A stretch of DNA of 64,000 nucleotides from NCBI GenBank assembly GCA_945957365.1, contig CAMFKI010000004.1, positions 62,001 through 126,000 of the forward strand, in the 5' to 3' direction. Each line of letters begins with the position of its first letter. The first letter of the stretch is position 1. The position numbers were made by a program, and so were the translations under genes. Of the stretch, positions 52,551-60,496 are shown in pieces. The notes beneath the pieces are model-generated. The model was given only the letters and a program-made list of their open reading frames with translations. It made no database searches and had not been told where the DNA came from. This stretch comes from an uncultured Alphaproteobacteria bacterium (GTDB taxonomy: Bacteria; Pseudomonadota; Alphaproteobacteria; Rhizobiales; Aestuariivirgaceae).

Positions 52551-53411
52551 TCAGTCATGATGCCCGCTTTCAGTCCAACAGTCATTTGTCCGCGCAGACA
52601 ACAACACCGGTTGCGCGAAGTGCTGGCTTGCTTCCACGATGTAGATCATCGTCCGCTCTAGGGCATGCGCGAGGGTTCCATCGGTCTGCCCTGCTTCGGG
52701 TTCAAAGTCTTCATGGCTTATGTGCATGTCGAGGAGGGGTTGCAGAGCGGCGAGTCGAGTCCAGAACATCATGCCTGCCGGAAATTCGAGGGGCGTTGAC
52801 GGCGTGATCTGCACATTCAGGGAGCGCAGTACGTCTCTAGCCGCGGCAAAGTTCGGACCCCATATGATTATATTCGCGATTCCCCTGTAGTGAGCGGGGT
52901 ATATCAATCCGGCCTTCGGATCCTTCATGATCGCCATGACGGACTCGACCACGTCCCTGGACCCCGCAAGGCAGTCGAACAGATATTCACCCCAGCCCGC
53001 AAGTTCCGGTGCGTGAGGCGACTTCTTCGTATGAAGATGCAAAATCAGGTCTTCTGCCCGGGCATGCGCCCTGCACGCCGCAAGAAAGGGAGCGACATTC
53101 CTGCCCCGGTTCGGATGAACTTCAACAACATGTCCCATGGGCGCGCATTGGGGCCAGCGCGCTGTCATTCGCTCGATCTTCCCGACCTTGCTCTCCGTAT
53201 CGGTGGTGATCACCAGCCTCATGGGAATGTCGGATTTGTAAGCGTTGAGCGATGCCAGGCGAAAGATCATGCGCTCGGCGACATCGAGATGGTAGGCATG
53301 GAGAATGACCAGAACACTTGGATAGTCCGTGAGGTGAATACCCTCAAGCGGCAGGATCAGAGCGGAGCCGGCAGTGAGGGAAAGACCGCCCGCTCCCGTT
53401 GATCCATCCAT
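52551..53411 (-). CDS. RgpF-like (rhamnan synthesis F) glycosyltransferase-associated protein
   Basis: 286 residues from the ATG at 53411 (an in-frame TTG at 53438 is possible). The sequence contains HPNRGRNVAPFLAACRAHA, LHLHTKKSPHAPELAGWGEYLFDCLAGS (in parts), LIYPAHYRGIANIIIWGPN, FPAGMMFWTRLAALQPLLD and the end HEDFEPEAGQTDGTLAHALERTM, the diagnostic string of RgpF. RgpF family proteins assemble rhamnose-containing polymers or glycan side chains. No rhamnose-nucleotide biosynthesis genes are in the window. Base use appears more AT-rich than in the core genes. Confidence 0.82.
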   Translation of the reverse strand: MDGSTGAGGLSLTAGSALILPLEGIHLTDYPSVLVILHAYHLDVAERMIFRLASLNAYKSDIPMRLVITTDTESKVGKIERMTARWPQCAPMGHVVEVHPNRGRNVAPFLAACRAHARAEDLILHLHTKKSPHAPELAGWGEYLFDCLAGSRDVVESVMAIMKDPKAGLIYPAHYRGIANIIIWGPNFAAARDVLRSLNVQITPSTPLEFPAGMMFWTRLAALQPLLDMHISHEDFEPEAGQTDGTLAHALERTMIYIVEASQHFAQPVLLSARTNDCWTESGHHD

Positions 53412-53621
53412 CCCGTTCTCTGGCCGAGCGTCCTTCAAGTTTCACCTTGTTCGGCAATCCAACAAGCCGCCTGAAATACCGGACTAAAACCGCATTCGCA
53501 ACTTCTTGACGAGCAACCTCAGGGGCATGCCAGAACGTGAGCAAGAGCCTGGCTCGACGCCGCGATCACATTGACATATGACGTCGTTCCGGTGACGGGG
53601 CCAGCCTTGTGGAGTGTGCCG

Positions 53622-54599
53622 ATGACTGACAGTTCCTATGCGATGGCGGCAACAGGACCCGGCGGGCCGGAAGTCCTCGCGCGAATCCAGACGACGCTCG
53701 CAGCACCCGAATTTGGCGAAGTCCAGATCGAGCACCGGGCCATCGGGGTGAACTTCATCGACTGCTACTTCCGCTCCGGCCTTTACCCATGGCCTGAGCC
53801 CGAGCGCCTCATTCCGGGCGCCGAGGCTGCGGGCGTGATTTCCGCCGTTGGCCCTGGCGTTTCGGGCTGGAAGGCCGGGGACCGCGTCGCATACACTTTG
53901 CCCAACAATGCCTATGCCAGCGCCCGCAACATCGCGGCCGCGCATGTGGTCAGGCTGCCGGACGGAATTTCCTTCGAAACGGCAGCCTCCGTCATGCTCA
54001 AGGGCCTGACCACCCGCTATCTCGTGAAGGACAGCTTTGCCCTCAGACCAGGTCAGCAGGTGCTGTTCCATGCCGCCGCCGGGGGCGTCGGCCTGCTGGC
54101 CGGACAATGGATGAAGGCAATGGGTGTCCACCCCGTCGGAACCGCCGGCGGGCCGGAGAAATGCGCCCTTGCGAGGTCGCACGGCTTTGCCGAGATGATC
54201 GATTACCGCGCCGGGGATTTCCGCGCAGCGGCGCGGCAACTGGTGCCGGAAGGTTTCCACGTCGTCTATGACTCGGTCGGCAAGGACACGCTGCTGGCCT
54301 CGCTGAAATGCCTCAGGCTGCACGGCACATTGGTGAATTTCGGCCAGTCATCGGGAGCGGTCAGCGACTTCCGCATCGCTGACCTTGCGGCAGGGTCCTT
54401 CCACCTCACGCGGCCGGTGCTCTTCCACTTCACCAGCGATCGAAAATGGCTGGAGCGCGCGGCGGACGAGCTCTTCGGGCTGATCCTCGATGGCCGCATT
54501 GCTGTGCAAACGCAGAGCGAACCGTTGACCTCCGCGGCAAAGGTCCATGCCGACCTTGAAGGGCGCCGGACCACCGGCTCCACCGTTCTCATTCCCTGA
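53622..54599 (+). CDS. Quinone oxidoreductase (zeta-crystallin/QOR family)
   Basis: 325 residues. The MDR fold without catalytic zinc is seen: GEVQIEHRAIGVNFIDCYFRSGLYPWP (in parts), GAEAAGVISAVGPGVSGWKAGDRVAY, and the NADPH-binding LFHAAAGGVGLLAGQWMKAMG. This pattern is typical of NADPH:quinone reductases. The start at MTDSSYAMAATGPGGPEVL has GGAG 8 bases upstream. It begins the rightward block and may be unrelated to the ABC operon beyond. Confidence 0.9.
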   Translation: MTDSSYAMAATGPGGPEVLARIQTTLAAPEFGEVQIEHRAIGVNFIDCYFRSGLYPWPEPERLIPGAEAAGVISAVGPGVSGWKAGDRVAYTLPNNAYASARNIAAAHVVRLPDGISFETAASVMLKGLTTRYLVKDSFALRPGQQVLFHAAAGGVGLLAGQWMKAMGVHPVGTAGGPEKCALARSHGFAEMIDYRAGDFRAAARQLVPEGFHVVYDSVGKDTLLASLKCLRLHGTLVNFGQSSGAVSDFRIADLAAGSFHLTRPVLFHFTSDRKWLERAADELFGLILDGRIAVQTQSEPLTSAAKVHADLEGRRTTGSTVLIP

Positions 54600-54749
54600 T
54601 GAGGTGAGGAATGCCACTGACGTAGCCTTCACACCCCCGGAAATATTTCTAAGGTGACACGCGACGCGGGTTTTGTTGATGTCGGGCACAGGACCTCCGG
54701 CGTGCCCAACGCGCGCGCCGGATCAATGCGAGACTGGAAGGATCGACCG

Positions 54750-55151
54750 ATGACCACCGTGAAGCTGATCGAGGATGCCGAGAAGAACCCGCGCGTCAAG
54801 GCCGTGTTCGACGACATCCGGGCGACGCGCAAGTCCGACTTCATCAACAATTTCTGGCTTTACCTCGCCTTCGATCCGCCACTTCTGGAAGAGACGTGGT
54901 ACGGCGTGAAGGCGGTCATGGCGGTGCCTTCGGCACTGGATCCCCTGACCAAGGAGCTGGTCTATATCGCCGTCTCGATCACCAATTCATGCCGCTACTG
55001 CGTGCATTCCCACACCGCCGCGGCGCGCGCCAAGGGCATGACCGACGACATGTATGCCGACCTCCTGCGGGTGGTCGCCACCGCCGGCCGCACCAACCAG
55101 CTGTTGAACGGGCTGCAGGTGCCGGTCGACCCGGTCTTCGATTTCGAATGA
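54750..55151 (+). CDS. Carboxymuconolactone decarboxylase/AhpD-like protein
   Basis: 133 residues. The motif ITNSCRYCVHSHTAAARAKGM has the C-x-x-C-x3-H redox centre of AhpD-like proteins, followed by TDDMYADLLRVVATAG. These helical proteins include peroxidase partners and gamma-carboxymuconolactone decarboxylases; the cysteine pair favours a redox role. The start was set at MTTVKLIEDAEKN because GGAAGGA lies just upstream. Context gives no substrate. Confidence 0.85.
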   Translation: MTTVKLIEDAEKNPRVKAVFDDIRATRKSDFINNFWLYLAFDPPLLEETWYGVKAVMAVPSALDPLTKELVYIAVSITNSCRYCVHSHTAAARAKGMTDDMYADLLRVVATAGRTNQLLNGLQVPVDPVFDFE

Positions 55152-55228
55152 TCAACGATGTCAGCGGCTTGACGCTCGAGGCCGCGCTGCGGCATGGTCT
55201 CGGTCCCGCCGTTTGGAGTGATTGAAGG

Positions 55229-56209
55229 ATGGCCGCCGGAACTGCCCATGGTGTCTGGAGCCAGGAACGCATCGTGCTGGCGCTCGCCGCGCTGCTGTTC
55301 GTTGCGGCGGCGATCTTCCTGCCCGGCTTCCGCGATATCGGAAACCTGATTTCCATCGTCCACTCGGTCTCGGTCCTGGGTCTCCTGGCCGTCGGCATGG
55401 CGATCGTCATCATCGGCCGTGGAATTGACCTTTCGGCTGTCGCCATCATGGCCATGTCGGCAGCCTGGTACCTGCAGCTTCTGAACGACGGCTGGAGCGA
55501 ATGGCAGGCGCTGGGAACGGCCGGCGCCGGCGTACTGGCCATCGGCCTCGTCAACGGCTTCCTCATCGCCTATGCGGATGTGCCGGCGATCTTCGCCACC
55601 CTTGCCACCGGATCCTTCGTCTTCGGCTTCGTGCGCTCGCGGCTCATCACGCAGGATGCCATTCCGGTTCCGGCAGGCAACTGGCTTGAACAGCTGGGCG
55701 GGTTCCATCCCCTGGGAATTCCGCCCGAGGTCTTCATCTTCGGCGGCGCCTGTTTCATCGCCTATCTGTTCCTGCGCTTCACCAAGTGGGGGCGCTACGT
55801 CTATTACATGGGTGACAACCTGCTGGCGGCCCGCAACATGGGCATTCCGGTCCGGCCGATGAACCTGCTGCGCTACGTGATCTCCGCCTTCATCGCGCTG
55901 GCGGCCGGCCTCCTCACCGCCTCGAGCCTGCATTCGATGAACACCCGCATCGTCAACTCGACGCTGCTCTACGACATCATCCTGGTGGTGGTGATCGGCG
56001 GCATCGGCCTGTCGGGCGGCAAGGGCGGCATGCGCAACGTCATCGTCGGCGCCATCCTCATCGGCATCATGCAGAATGCCATGACCATCATCGACATTCC
56101 CAATCTCTACCAGAACCTCATCAAGGCGACGATCCTGCTCATCGCCATCGTCATCGACAGCCTTGTCAACCCGCGGGATGAGCAAACCGCCCAGCAGGGC
56201 GACATCTGA
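55229..56209 (+). CDS. Ribose/sugar-type ABC transporter permease (BPD_transp_2)
   Basis: 326 residues, eight to ten hydrophobic helices. The conserved IIGRGIDLSAVAIMAMSAAW (in parts) is the GIDLS loop of RbsC-like permeases, and LLYDIILVVVIGGIGLSGGKGG is the coupling region. It would import a small sugar or polyol. Gene order continues with a binding protein 25 bases downstream and a second, fused permease. It is the first gene of the operon. Confidence 0.92.
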   Translation: MAAGTAHGVWSQERIVLALAALLFVAAAIFLPGFRDIGNLISIVHSVSVLGLLAVGMAIVIIGRGIDLSAVAIMAMSAAWYLQLLNDGWSEWQALGTAGAGVLAIGLVNGFLIAYADVPAIFATLATGSFVFGFVRSRLITQDAIPVPAGNWLEQLGGFHPLGIPPEVFIFGGACFIAYLFLRFTKWGRYVYYMGDNLLAARNMGIPVRPMNLLRYVISAFIALAAGLLTASSLHSMNTRIVNSTLLYDIILVVVIGGIGLSGGKGGMRNVIVGAILIGIMQNAMTIIDIPNLYQNLIKATILLIAIVIDSLVNPRDEQTAQQGDI

Positions 56210-56234
56210 TAATCCGACAAACAGGAGCGAAACG

Positions 56235-57266
56235 ATGAAACTCAGGACTGTGCTTGCAACACTCGCCGCCTCGGCGGTCATCGCCTTCACGGCACCCGTC
56301 ATGCAGGCCATGGCCGACGACGATCCGGGACCGGCCGCCTACGAGGCGGCCCTGAAAGGCAAGCGCGTGGCTCTCGTGCCGCTCGCCATGGGCTTCGACC
56401 TCGCGCAGGGCTGGGCCGCGATCCTGAAGCGTGAAGTGGAAGGCTTCGGCGGCACCTTCGAAACCCGCGACCCGAACTGGTCGACCGAAGCCGGCGCCCA
56501 GGCCATCACCGAGCTGATCTCATCGGACAACAAGCCAGACGTGCTCATCGTCATGGCGCCCGACCTCAACTCCTATTCGAAGCTGATGAAGAAGGCGCAG
56601 GCCGAAGGCATCTACGTCATCCTCATCGACAACCCCGCGAACTTCAAGGCCGACGCCTATGTCGGCGGCGACTGGACCAAGCTCGGCTCGCTCGAGGCCG
56701 AAGCCGTGATCAAGGGCTGCGGCGAGAACTCGTCGAAGAAGATCGGCCTCGTGCAGGGCGACGAAGTGAACGCCACCAGCCTTTACCAGTACGCCGGGAT
56801 CATGAAGGTGCTCGACCAGCACAAGGACTTCCAGGTCGTCGCCAAGCCCGACTCCAACTGGGATGCCACCACGTCGCGCAACGTGACCGCCACCATGCTG
56901 CAGCAGAACCCCGACATCTGCGGCATCATCGACTTCTGGGACGGTGACGCCTCGGGCGCGGCCGCGGCAATCCGCGATGCCGGCAAGCAGGGCAAGATCT
57001 TCCTCGTCACCACCGGCGGCGGTGAAGAGACCAACACCTGCGCCAATGTCGGCAACGGCACCTTCGACGCCGTGGTCTCGACCGAACTCTACAACGAGAG
57101 CGAGGCGATGGTGGCGACCATCAAGTATCTGCTGCAGTCCGGCCAGCCGCCGGGCACCGCGTCGCCCTACATCTACACGCTGATGAGCACGGTGACGAAG
57201 GACAACCTCAACCCGCGCAGCTGCTGGAGCCTGAAAGGCCTGCAGGCCGCAGCAGGAACGAAGTAA
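56235..57266 (+). CDS. Sugar-type ABC transporter substrate-binding protein
   Basis: 343 residues. A Sec signal (MKLRTVLATLAASAVIAFTAPVMQAMA) precedes a periplasmic-binding-protein fold of the ribose/galactose class: VALVPLAMGFDLAQGW, LISSDNKPDVLIVMAPDLNSY, IYVILIDNPANFK, VGGDWTKLGSLEAEAVIKG, IGLVQGDEVNATS and ICGIIDFWDGDASGAAAAIRDAG. The start was set at MKLRTV with CAGGAG upstream. The ligand is not evident; hydrophobic and acidic residues replace those typical of ribose-binding proteins. A hairpin follows and may protect its mRNA. Confidence 0.92.
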   Translation: MKLRTVLATLAASAVIAFTAPVMQAMADDDPGPAAYEAALKGKRVALVPLAMGFDLAQGWAAILKREVEGFGGTFETRDPNWSTEAGAQAITELISSDNKPDVLIVMAPDLNSYSKLMKKAQAEGIYVILIDNPANFKADAYVGGDWTKLGSLEAEAVIKGCGENSSKKIGLVQGDEVNATSLYQYAGIMKVLDQHKDFQVVAKPDSNWDATTSRNVTATMLQQNPDICGIIDFWDGDASGAAAAIRDAGKQGKIFLVTTGGGEETNTCANVGNGTFDAVVSTELYNESEAMVATIKYLLQSGQPPGTASPYIYTLMSTVTKDNLNPRSCWSLKGLQAAAGTK

Positions 57267-57277
57267 CGAACTGCTAC

Positions 57278-57301
57278 GGGCGGCCCAGGTGCGGGCCGCC
57301 C
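57278..57301 (+). promoter_or_regulatory. Intercistronic hairpin after the binding-protein gene
   Basis: A perfect 9-bp stem GGGCGGCCC / GGGCCGCCC with a six-base loop lies 12 bases after the binding-protein stop. No T-run follows, so it is not a clear terminator. Such hairpins between binding-protein and permease genes often stabilise the upstream mRNA and lower downstream expression. Confidence 0.7.
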
Positions 57302-57332
57302 GTCTCTCATTCCGCTGTCCCATGGATCACGC

Positions 57333-59456
57333 ATGACTTTCCGCGAACGGCTTCAGGCCTGGCGCTACAACTACATTCCGGACCACGTCATCGGCGAGAT
57401 CCTGAGCAAGCGGTGGGCCGACAACGCCATTCCCTTCCTCGCTCTCGTCGCCGTCATCGCGGTGTTCGGTACCGCCATTCCCGGCTTCTTCAAGCCCTTC
57501 TCGCTGCTCGAATCGACGCGCCAGCTGGGCGAGTTCGCCATCGTGGTGATGGGCCTCACCGTTGTCATGTTGGCGGGCGGCATCGACCTGTCGGTCGGCT
57601 CGATGTTCGCGCTCTCGGCCTTCAGCGCGGTCGCTGCCTTCTTCATCTTTCACCAGCCGGTGGCCATAGCCTTCCTTGCAGCACTTGCCACCGGCGGACT
57701 GTTTGGCGCGGTGAACGGCTACCTCATCGGCTACATGCGGCTACGTGCCTTCCTCACCACGCTGGTGACGCTGGTCATCGGCCGCGCCATCTATGACATC
57801 CTGGTGGTCGACTACGGCTCTGTCATCCAGACTTCGACCGCGTCATCCGACATCTGGGACTTCATCGGCGACGGCGACCTGCACGGCGTCTCGGCGCCCG
57901 TCGCGGCCGCTGCCATCCTCGCCATCGTCTTTCACATCGCGCTGACCCGTTCACGGCCCGGCTGGCACATCCTGGCAGTCGGTGGTTCGCGCCGCTCCGC
58001 GCACAATTCCGGCATCCGGGTGCGCCAGACGGTGTTCATGTCCTATGTCGTGTCCGGCCTGTGCTGTGGCCTCGCCGGCTTCCTCATCGCCTGCCGACTG
58101 TCGGGAGCGGGCCCCGGCACCGGCCTCAACCAGGAAATCCTCGCCATCACCGCGGCGGTGGTCGGCGGCAATTCGCTGGGCGGCGGGCGCGGATCGATCG
58201 CCAAGGCGCTGATGGGCGCCATCATCGTGCTCGTCATGAACAATGGCCTGATCCGGCTGGGCTATGGCACCGGCACCAACCAGATGGTGCTGGGCATCAT
58301 GCTGGCGGCGGCGGTGATTCTCGACATCCGCTGGCTCAAGAACCGCCACAAGGTGCTGAACGAAGTCTATGTCGCCCCCGTCTATCATCGCATGGGCGAG
58401 ACGCAATCAGCGGAACCCGGCTCGGGCAGCCCCTACGCACTGAACAACCGGATCGCCACCACGGAATACATCGGCCTGGGCGAACTCGAAGGTCCCGAGG
58501 ACGTGGTGCTGGACCGCGACGACAATCTCTACTGCGGCACGCGCCATGGCGAGATCGTCCGCTTCTTCGCGCCCGACTATCGGCGTTCCGAGGTCTTCGC
58601 GCATACCGGTGGCTTCCCGCTGGGCCTCGCCATCGACCGCGACGGCAACATCATTTCCTGCATCGGCGCCATGGGCCTCTATTCCATCTCGCCCAAGGGC
58701 GAGGTGAAACAGCTCTCGGCGGAGACCAACCGCTCCTACACCTCGATCGTCGACGATGCGCGGCTGCGCGACCCCAATGACCTCGACATCGCACCCGACG
58801 GCAAGATTTACTTCACCGATTCGACCACGCGCTACGATGCCCATGACTGGGTGCTCGATTCGATCGAGAGCCGCGCCACGGGCCGACTCCTCGTCTATGA
58901 TCCGAATACCGGTGCGACGAAGACGCTGCTCGACAACTACCGCTACACCAACGGCGTCTGCATGGCGCATGACGGGAAGTCGCTGTTCTTCGCCGAGAGC
59001 TGGGCCTGCCGCGTTCATCGCTACTGGCTGGAGGGTCCCAAGGCCGGCACCGCCGAGTGCGTGATCAGGGACATGCCGGGCTACCCCGACAACATCAACC
59101 GCGCGTCCGACGGCACATACTGGATGGCCTGGCTCGGCATGCGCACCCCGAGCTTCGATCTCGCGCTGCGCAGCCCCGGCTTCCGCAAGCGCATGACCCG
59201 CCGCCTGCCGCAGGATGAATGGCTGTTTCCCAACATCAACACGGGTGGCGTCGTGAAGTTCAACGAGACGGGCGAGATCATCGAGACACTCGGCGACATG
59301 ACCGGCCAGAGCCACCCGATGGTCACCTCGATGCGCGAGCACAAGGGTTCGCTCTACGTCGGCGGCATCCTCAACAACCGCATCGGTCGCCTGAAGCTCG
59401 ACAAGGCTGACCCGAACTGGACGGGCCCCACCTCCTACTGGGGAGCACGCCCATGA
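57333..59456 (+). CDS. Fused ABC permease and SMP-30/gluconolactonase-like beta-propeller
   Basis: 707 residues. The first ~340 are a second RbsC-like permease (VVMLAGGIDLSVGSMFALSAF, LNQEILAITAAVVGGNSLGGGRGS). The last ~345 form a beta-propeller: LGELEGPEDVVLDRDDNLYCGTRHGEIVRF, GGFPLGLAIDRDGNI, LRDPNDLDIAPDGKIYFTDST, RYTNGVCMAHDGKSLFFAESWACRVHRYWL and PGYPDNINRASDGTYWMAWLGMR, the metal-binding blades of SMP-30/strictosidine-synthase-like lactonases. Membrane topology puts the propeller on one side of the membrane. The stop overlaps the next gene by 4 bases. Confidence 0.9.
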   Translation: MTFRERLQAWRYNYIPDHVIGEILSKRWADNAIPFLALVAVIAVFGTAIPGFFKPFSLLESTRQLGEFAIVVMGLTVVMLAGGIDLSVGSMFALSAFSAVAAFFIFHQPVAIAFLAALATGGLFGAVNGYLIGYMRLRAFLTTLVTLVIGRAIYDILVVDYGSVIQTSTASSDIWDFIGDGDLHGVSAPVAAAAILAIVFHIALTRSRPGWHILAVGGSRRSAHNSGIRVRQTVFMSYVVSGLCCGLAGFLIACRLSGAGPGTGLNQEILAITAAVVGGNSLGGGRGSIAKALMGAIIVLVMNNGLIRLGYGTGTNQMVLGIMLAAAVILDIRWLKNRHKVLNEVYVAPVYHRMGETQSAEPGSGSPYALNNRIATTEYIGLGELEGPEDVVLDRDDNLYCGTRHGEIVRFFAPDYRRSEVFAHTGGFPLGLAIDRDGNIISCIGAMGLYSISPKGEVKQLSAETNRSYTSIVDDARLRDPNDLDIAPDGKIYFTDSTTRYDAHDWVLDSIESRATGRLLVYDPNTGATKTLLDNYRYTNGVCMAHDGKSLFFAESWACRVHRYWLEGPKAGTAECVIRDMPGYPDNINRASDGTYWMAWLGMRTPSFDLALRSPGFRKRMTRRLPQDEWLFPNINTGGVVKFNETGEIIETLGDMTGQSHPMVTSMREHKGSLYVGGILNNRIGRLKLDKADPNWTGPTSYWGARP

Positions 59457-60496
59457 GTTTCCTCGATCCCATCCTCGACCTGTTCCGCGGCAAGGCCGTC
59501 ACCATCCCGCCCATGGACGGGGCATTGCGGCCCAACACGGCGCTCGATGACGGCGAAGTCGTCACTGCAGCACTGGCGCCCGACAACCTCGCAATGCTGA
59601 ACGGCGCACCGATCTATTCCAGTCACCGGGAGATCCGCCGAATCGGCCACGACCATGCCGTTCTCGAATCCTGCCCCGCGGACGTCTCGGCGATTGCTGT
59701 CGGCGAGGACGGCACGCTGGCCATCGGGCTGGACGATGGCACCCTCAAGCTCGGTGGCAGATTGATCGGGGGCTTCAACTGCATCACCGCAGCGGCCTTC
59801 CACGGCGGCAAGCTCTATGTCGCCAACGGCTCCGACCATGTCCGCCCCAGCCAGTGGGTGAGCGACCTGATGCACCGCAACAGCTCTGGCTCGCTGTGGG
59901 AAGTCGACGTGAAATCGGGTCAGCGCCGGAAGCTGGCGGGCGGCCTCGCCTTCGCCTATGGCGTGGCGGTCGACGCCGCAAACCAGCGCCTCATCGTCAG
60001 CGAGAGCTGGCGCCACCGCCTCTCCTCCGTTCCGCTCTCAGGCGGCGGCGCAACCGAGGTGCTGAGCCGCCTTCCCGCCTATCCGGCACGTATCGCGCCT
60101 CATGCCGGCGGCTATGTTCTGGCGCTCTTTGCGCCGCTAAACCGGCTCGTCGAATTCGTGCTGCAGGAGCCGAGTTACCGCGCCGACATGATGCGGGAGA
60201 TCGACAGCCGCTACTGGATCGCACCCACCCTGTCACCGCCCGACAGCTTCCTCGAGCCGCTGCAGAACGGCGGCGTGCGCAGCATGGGCGTTCACAAGCC
60301 GTGGTCACCGACGCGGTCCTACGGTCTCGTCGCAACGCTCGACGCCAGGCTGCAGCCGGTGTCGAGCTATCACAGCCGCGCCAATGGCCGCTTTCATGGC
60401 GTGACCTCGGCGATCGCGATCGATGGCGTGATCCTTGCGGCATCGAAAGGCGGCAACCACATCATCAGGGTGCAGGCCGGCGGAGGAGTGTCGTGA
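59453..60496 (+). CDS. SMP-30/strictosidine synthase-like protein
   Basis: 347 residues. Weaker beta-propeller character than the fused domain, but GGLAFAYGVAVDAANQRLIVSESWRHRLSSVPLSG (in parts), APHAGGYVLALFAPLNRLVEF and FHGVTSAIAIDGVILAASKG match the blade pattern (conserved xVSESW, HGVTSAI). No signal peptide is seen. Lactonase-type proteins hydrolyse sugar lactones made during oxidation. It overlaps the permease fusion at ATGA, and the ATPase start lies at its stop (GTGATG). Function is inferred from context. Confidence 0.68.
   Translation: MSFLDPILDLFRGKAVTIPPMDGALRPNTALDDGEVVTAALAPDNLAMLNGAPIYSSHREIRRIGHDHAVLESCPADVSAIAVGEDGTLAIGLDDGTLKLGGRLIGGFNCITAAAFHGGKLYVANGSDHVRPSQWVSDLMHRNSSGSLWEVDVKSGQRRKLAGGLAFAYGVAVDAANQRLIVSESWRHRLSSVPLSGGGATEVLSRLPAYPARIAPHAGGYVLALFAPLNRLVEFVLQEPSYRADMMREIDSRYWIAPTLSPPDSFLEPLQNGGVRSMGVHKPWSPTRSYGLVATLDARLQPVSSYHSRANGRFHGVTSAIAIDGVILAASKGGNHIIRVQAGGGVS

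Noticed and set aside
29274..53404. A possible attachment-site repeat: the 10-base string CGCCCGCTCC of the tRNA-Gly end recurs near 53388
   Set aside because: Ten bases in GC-rich coding sequence is expected by chance, it lies inside the RgpF-like gene, and no integrase was found.
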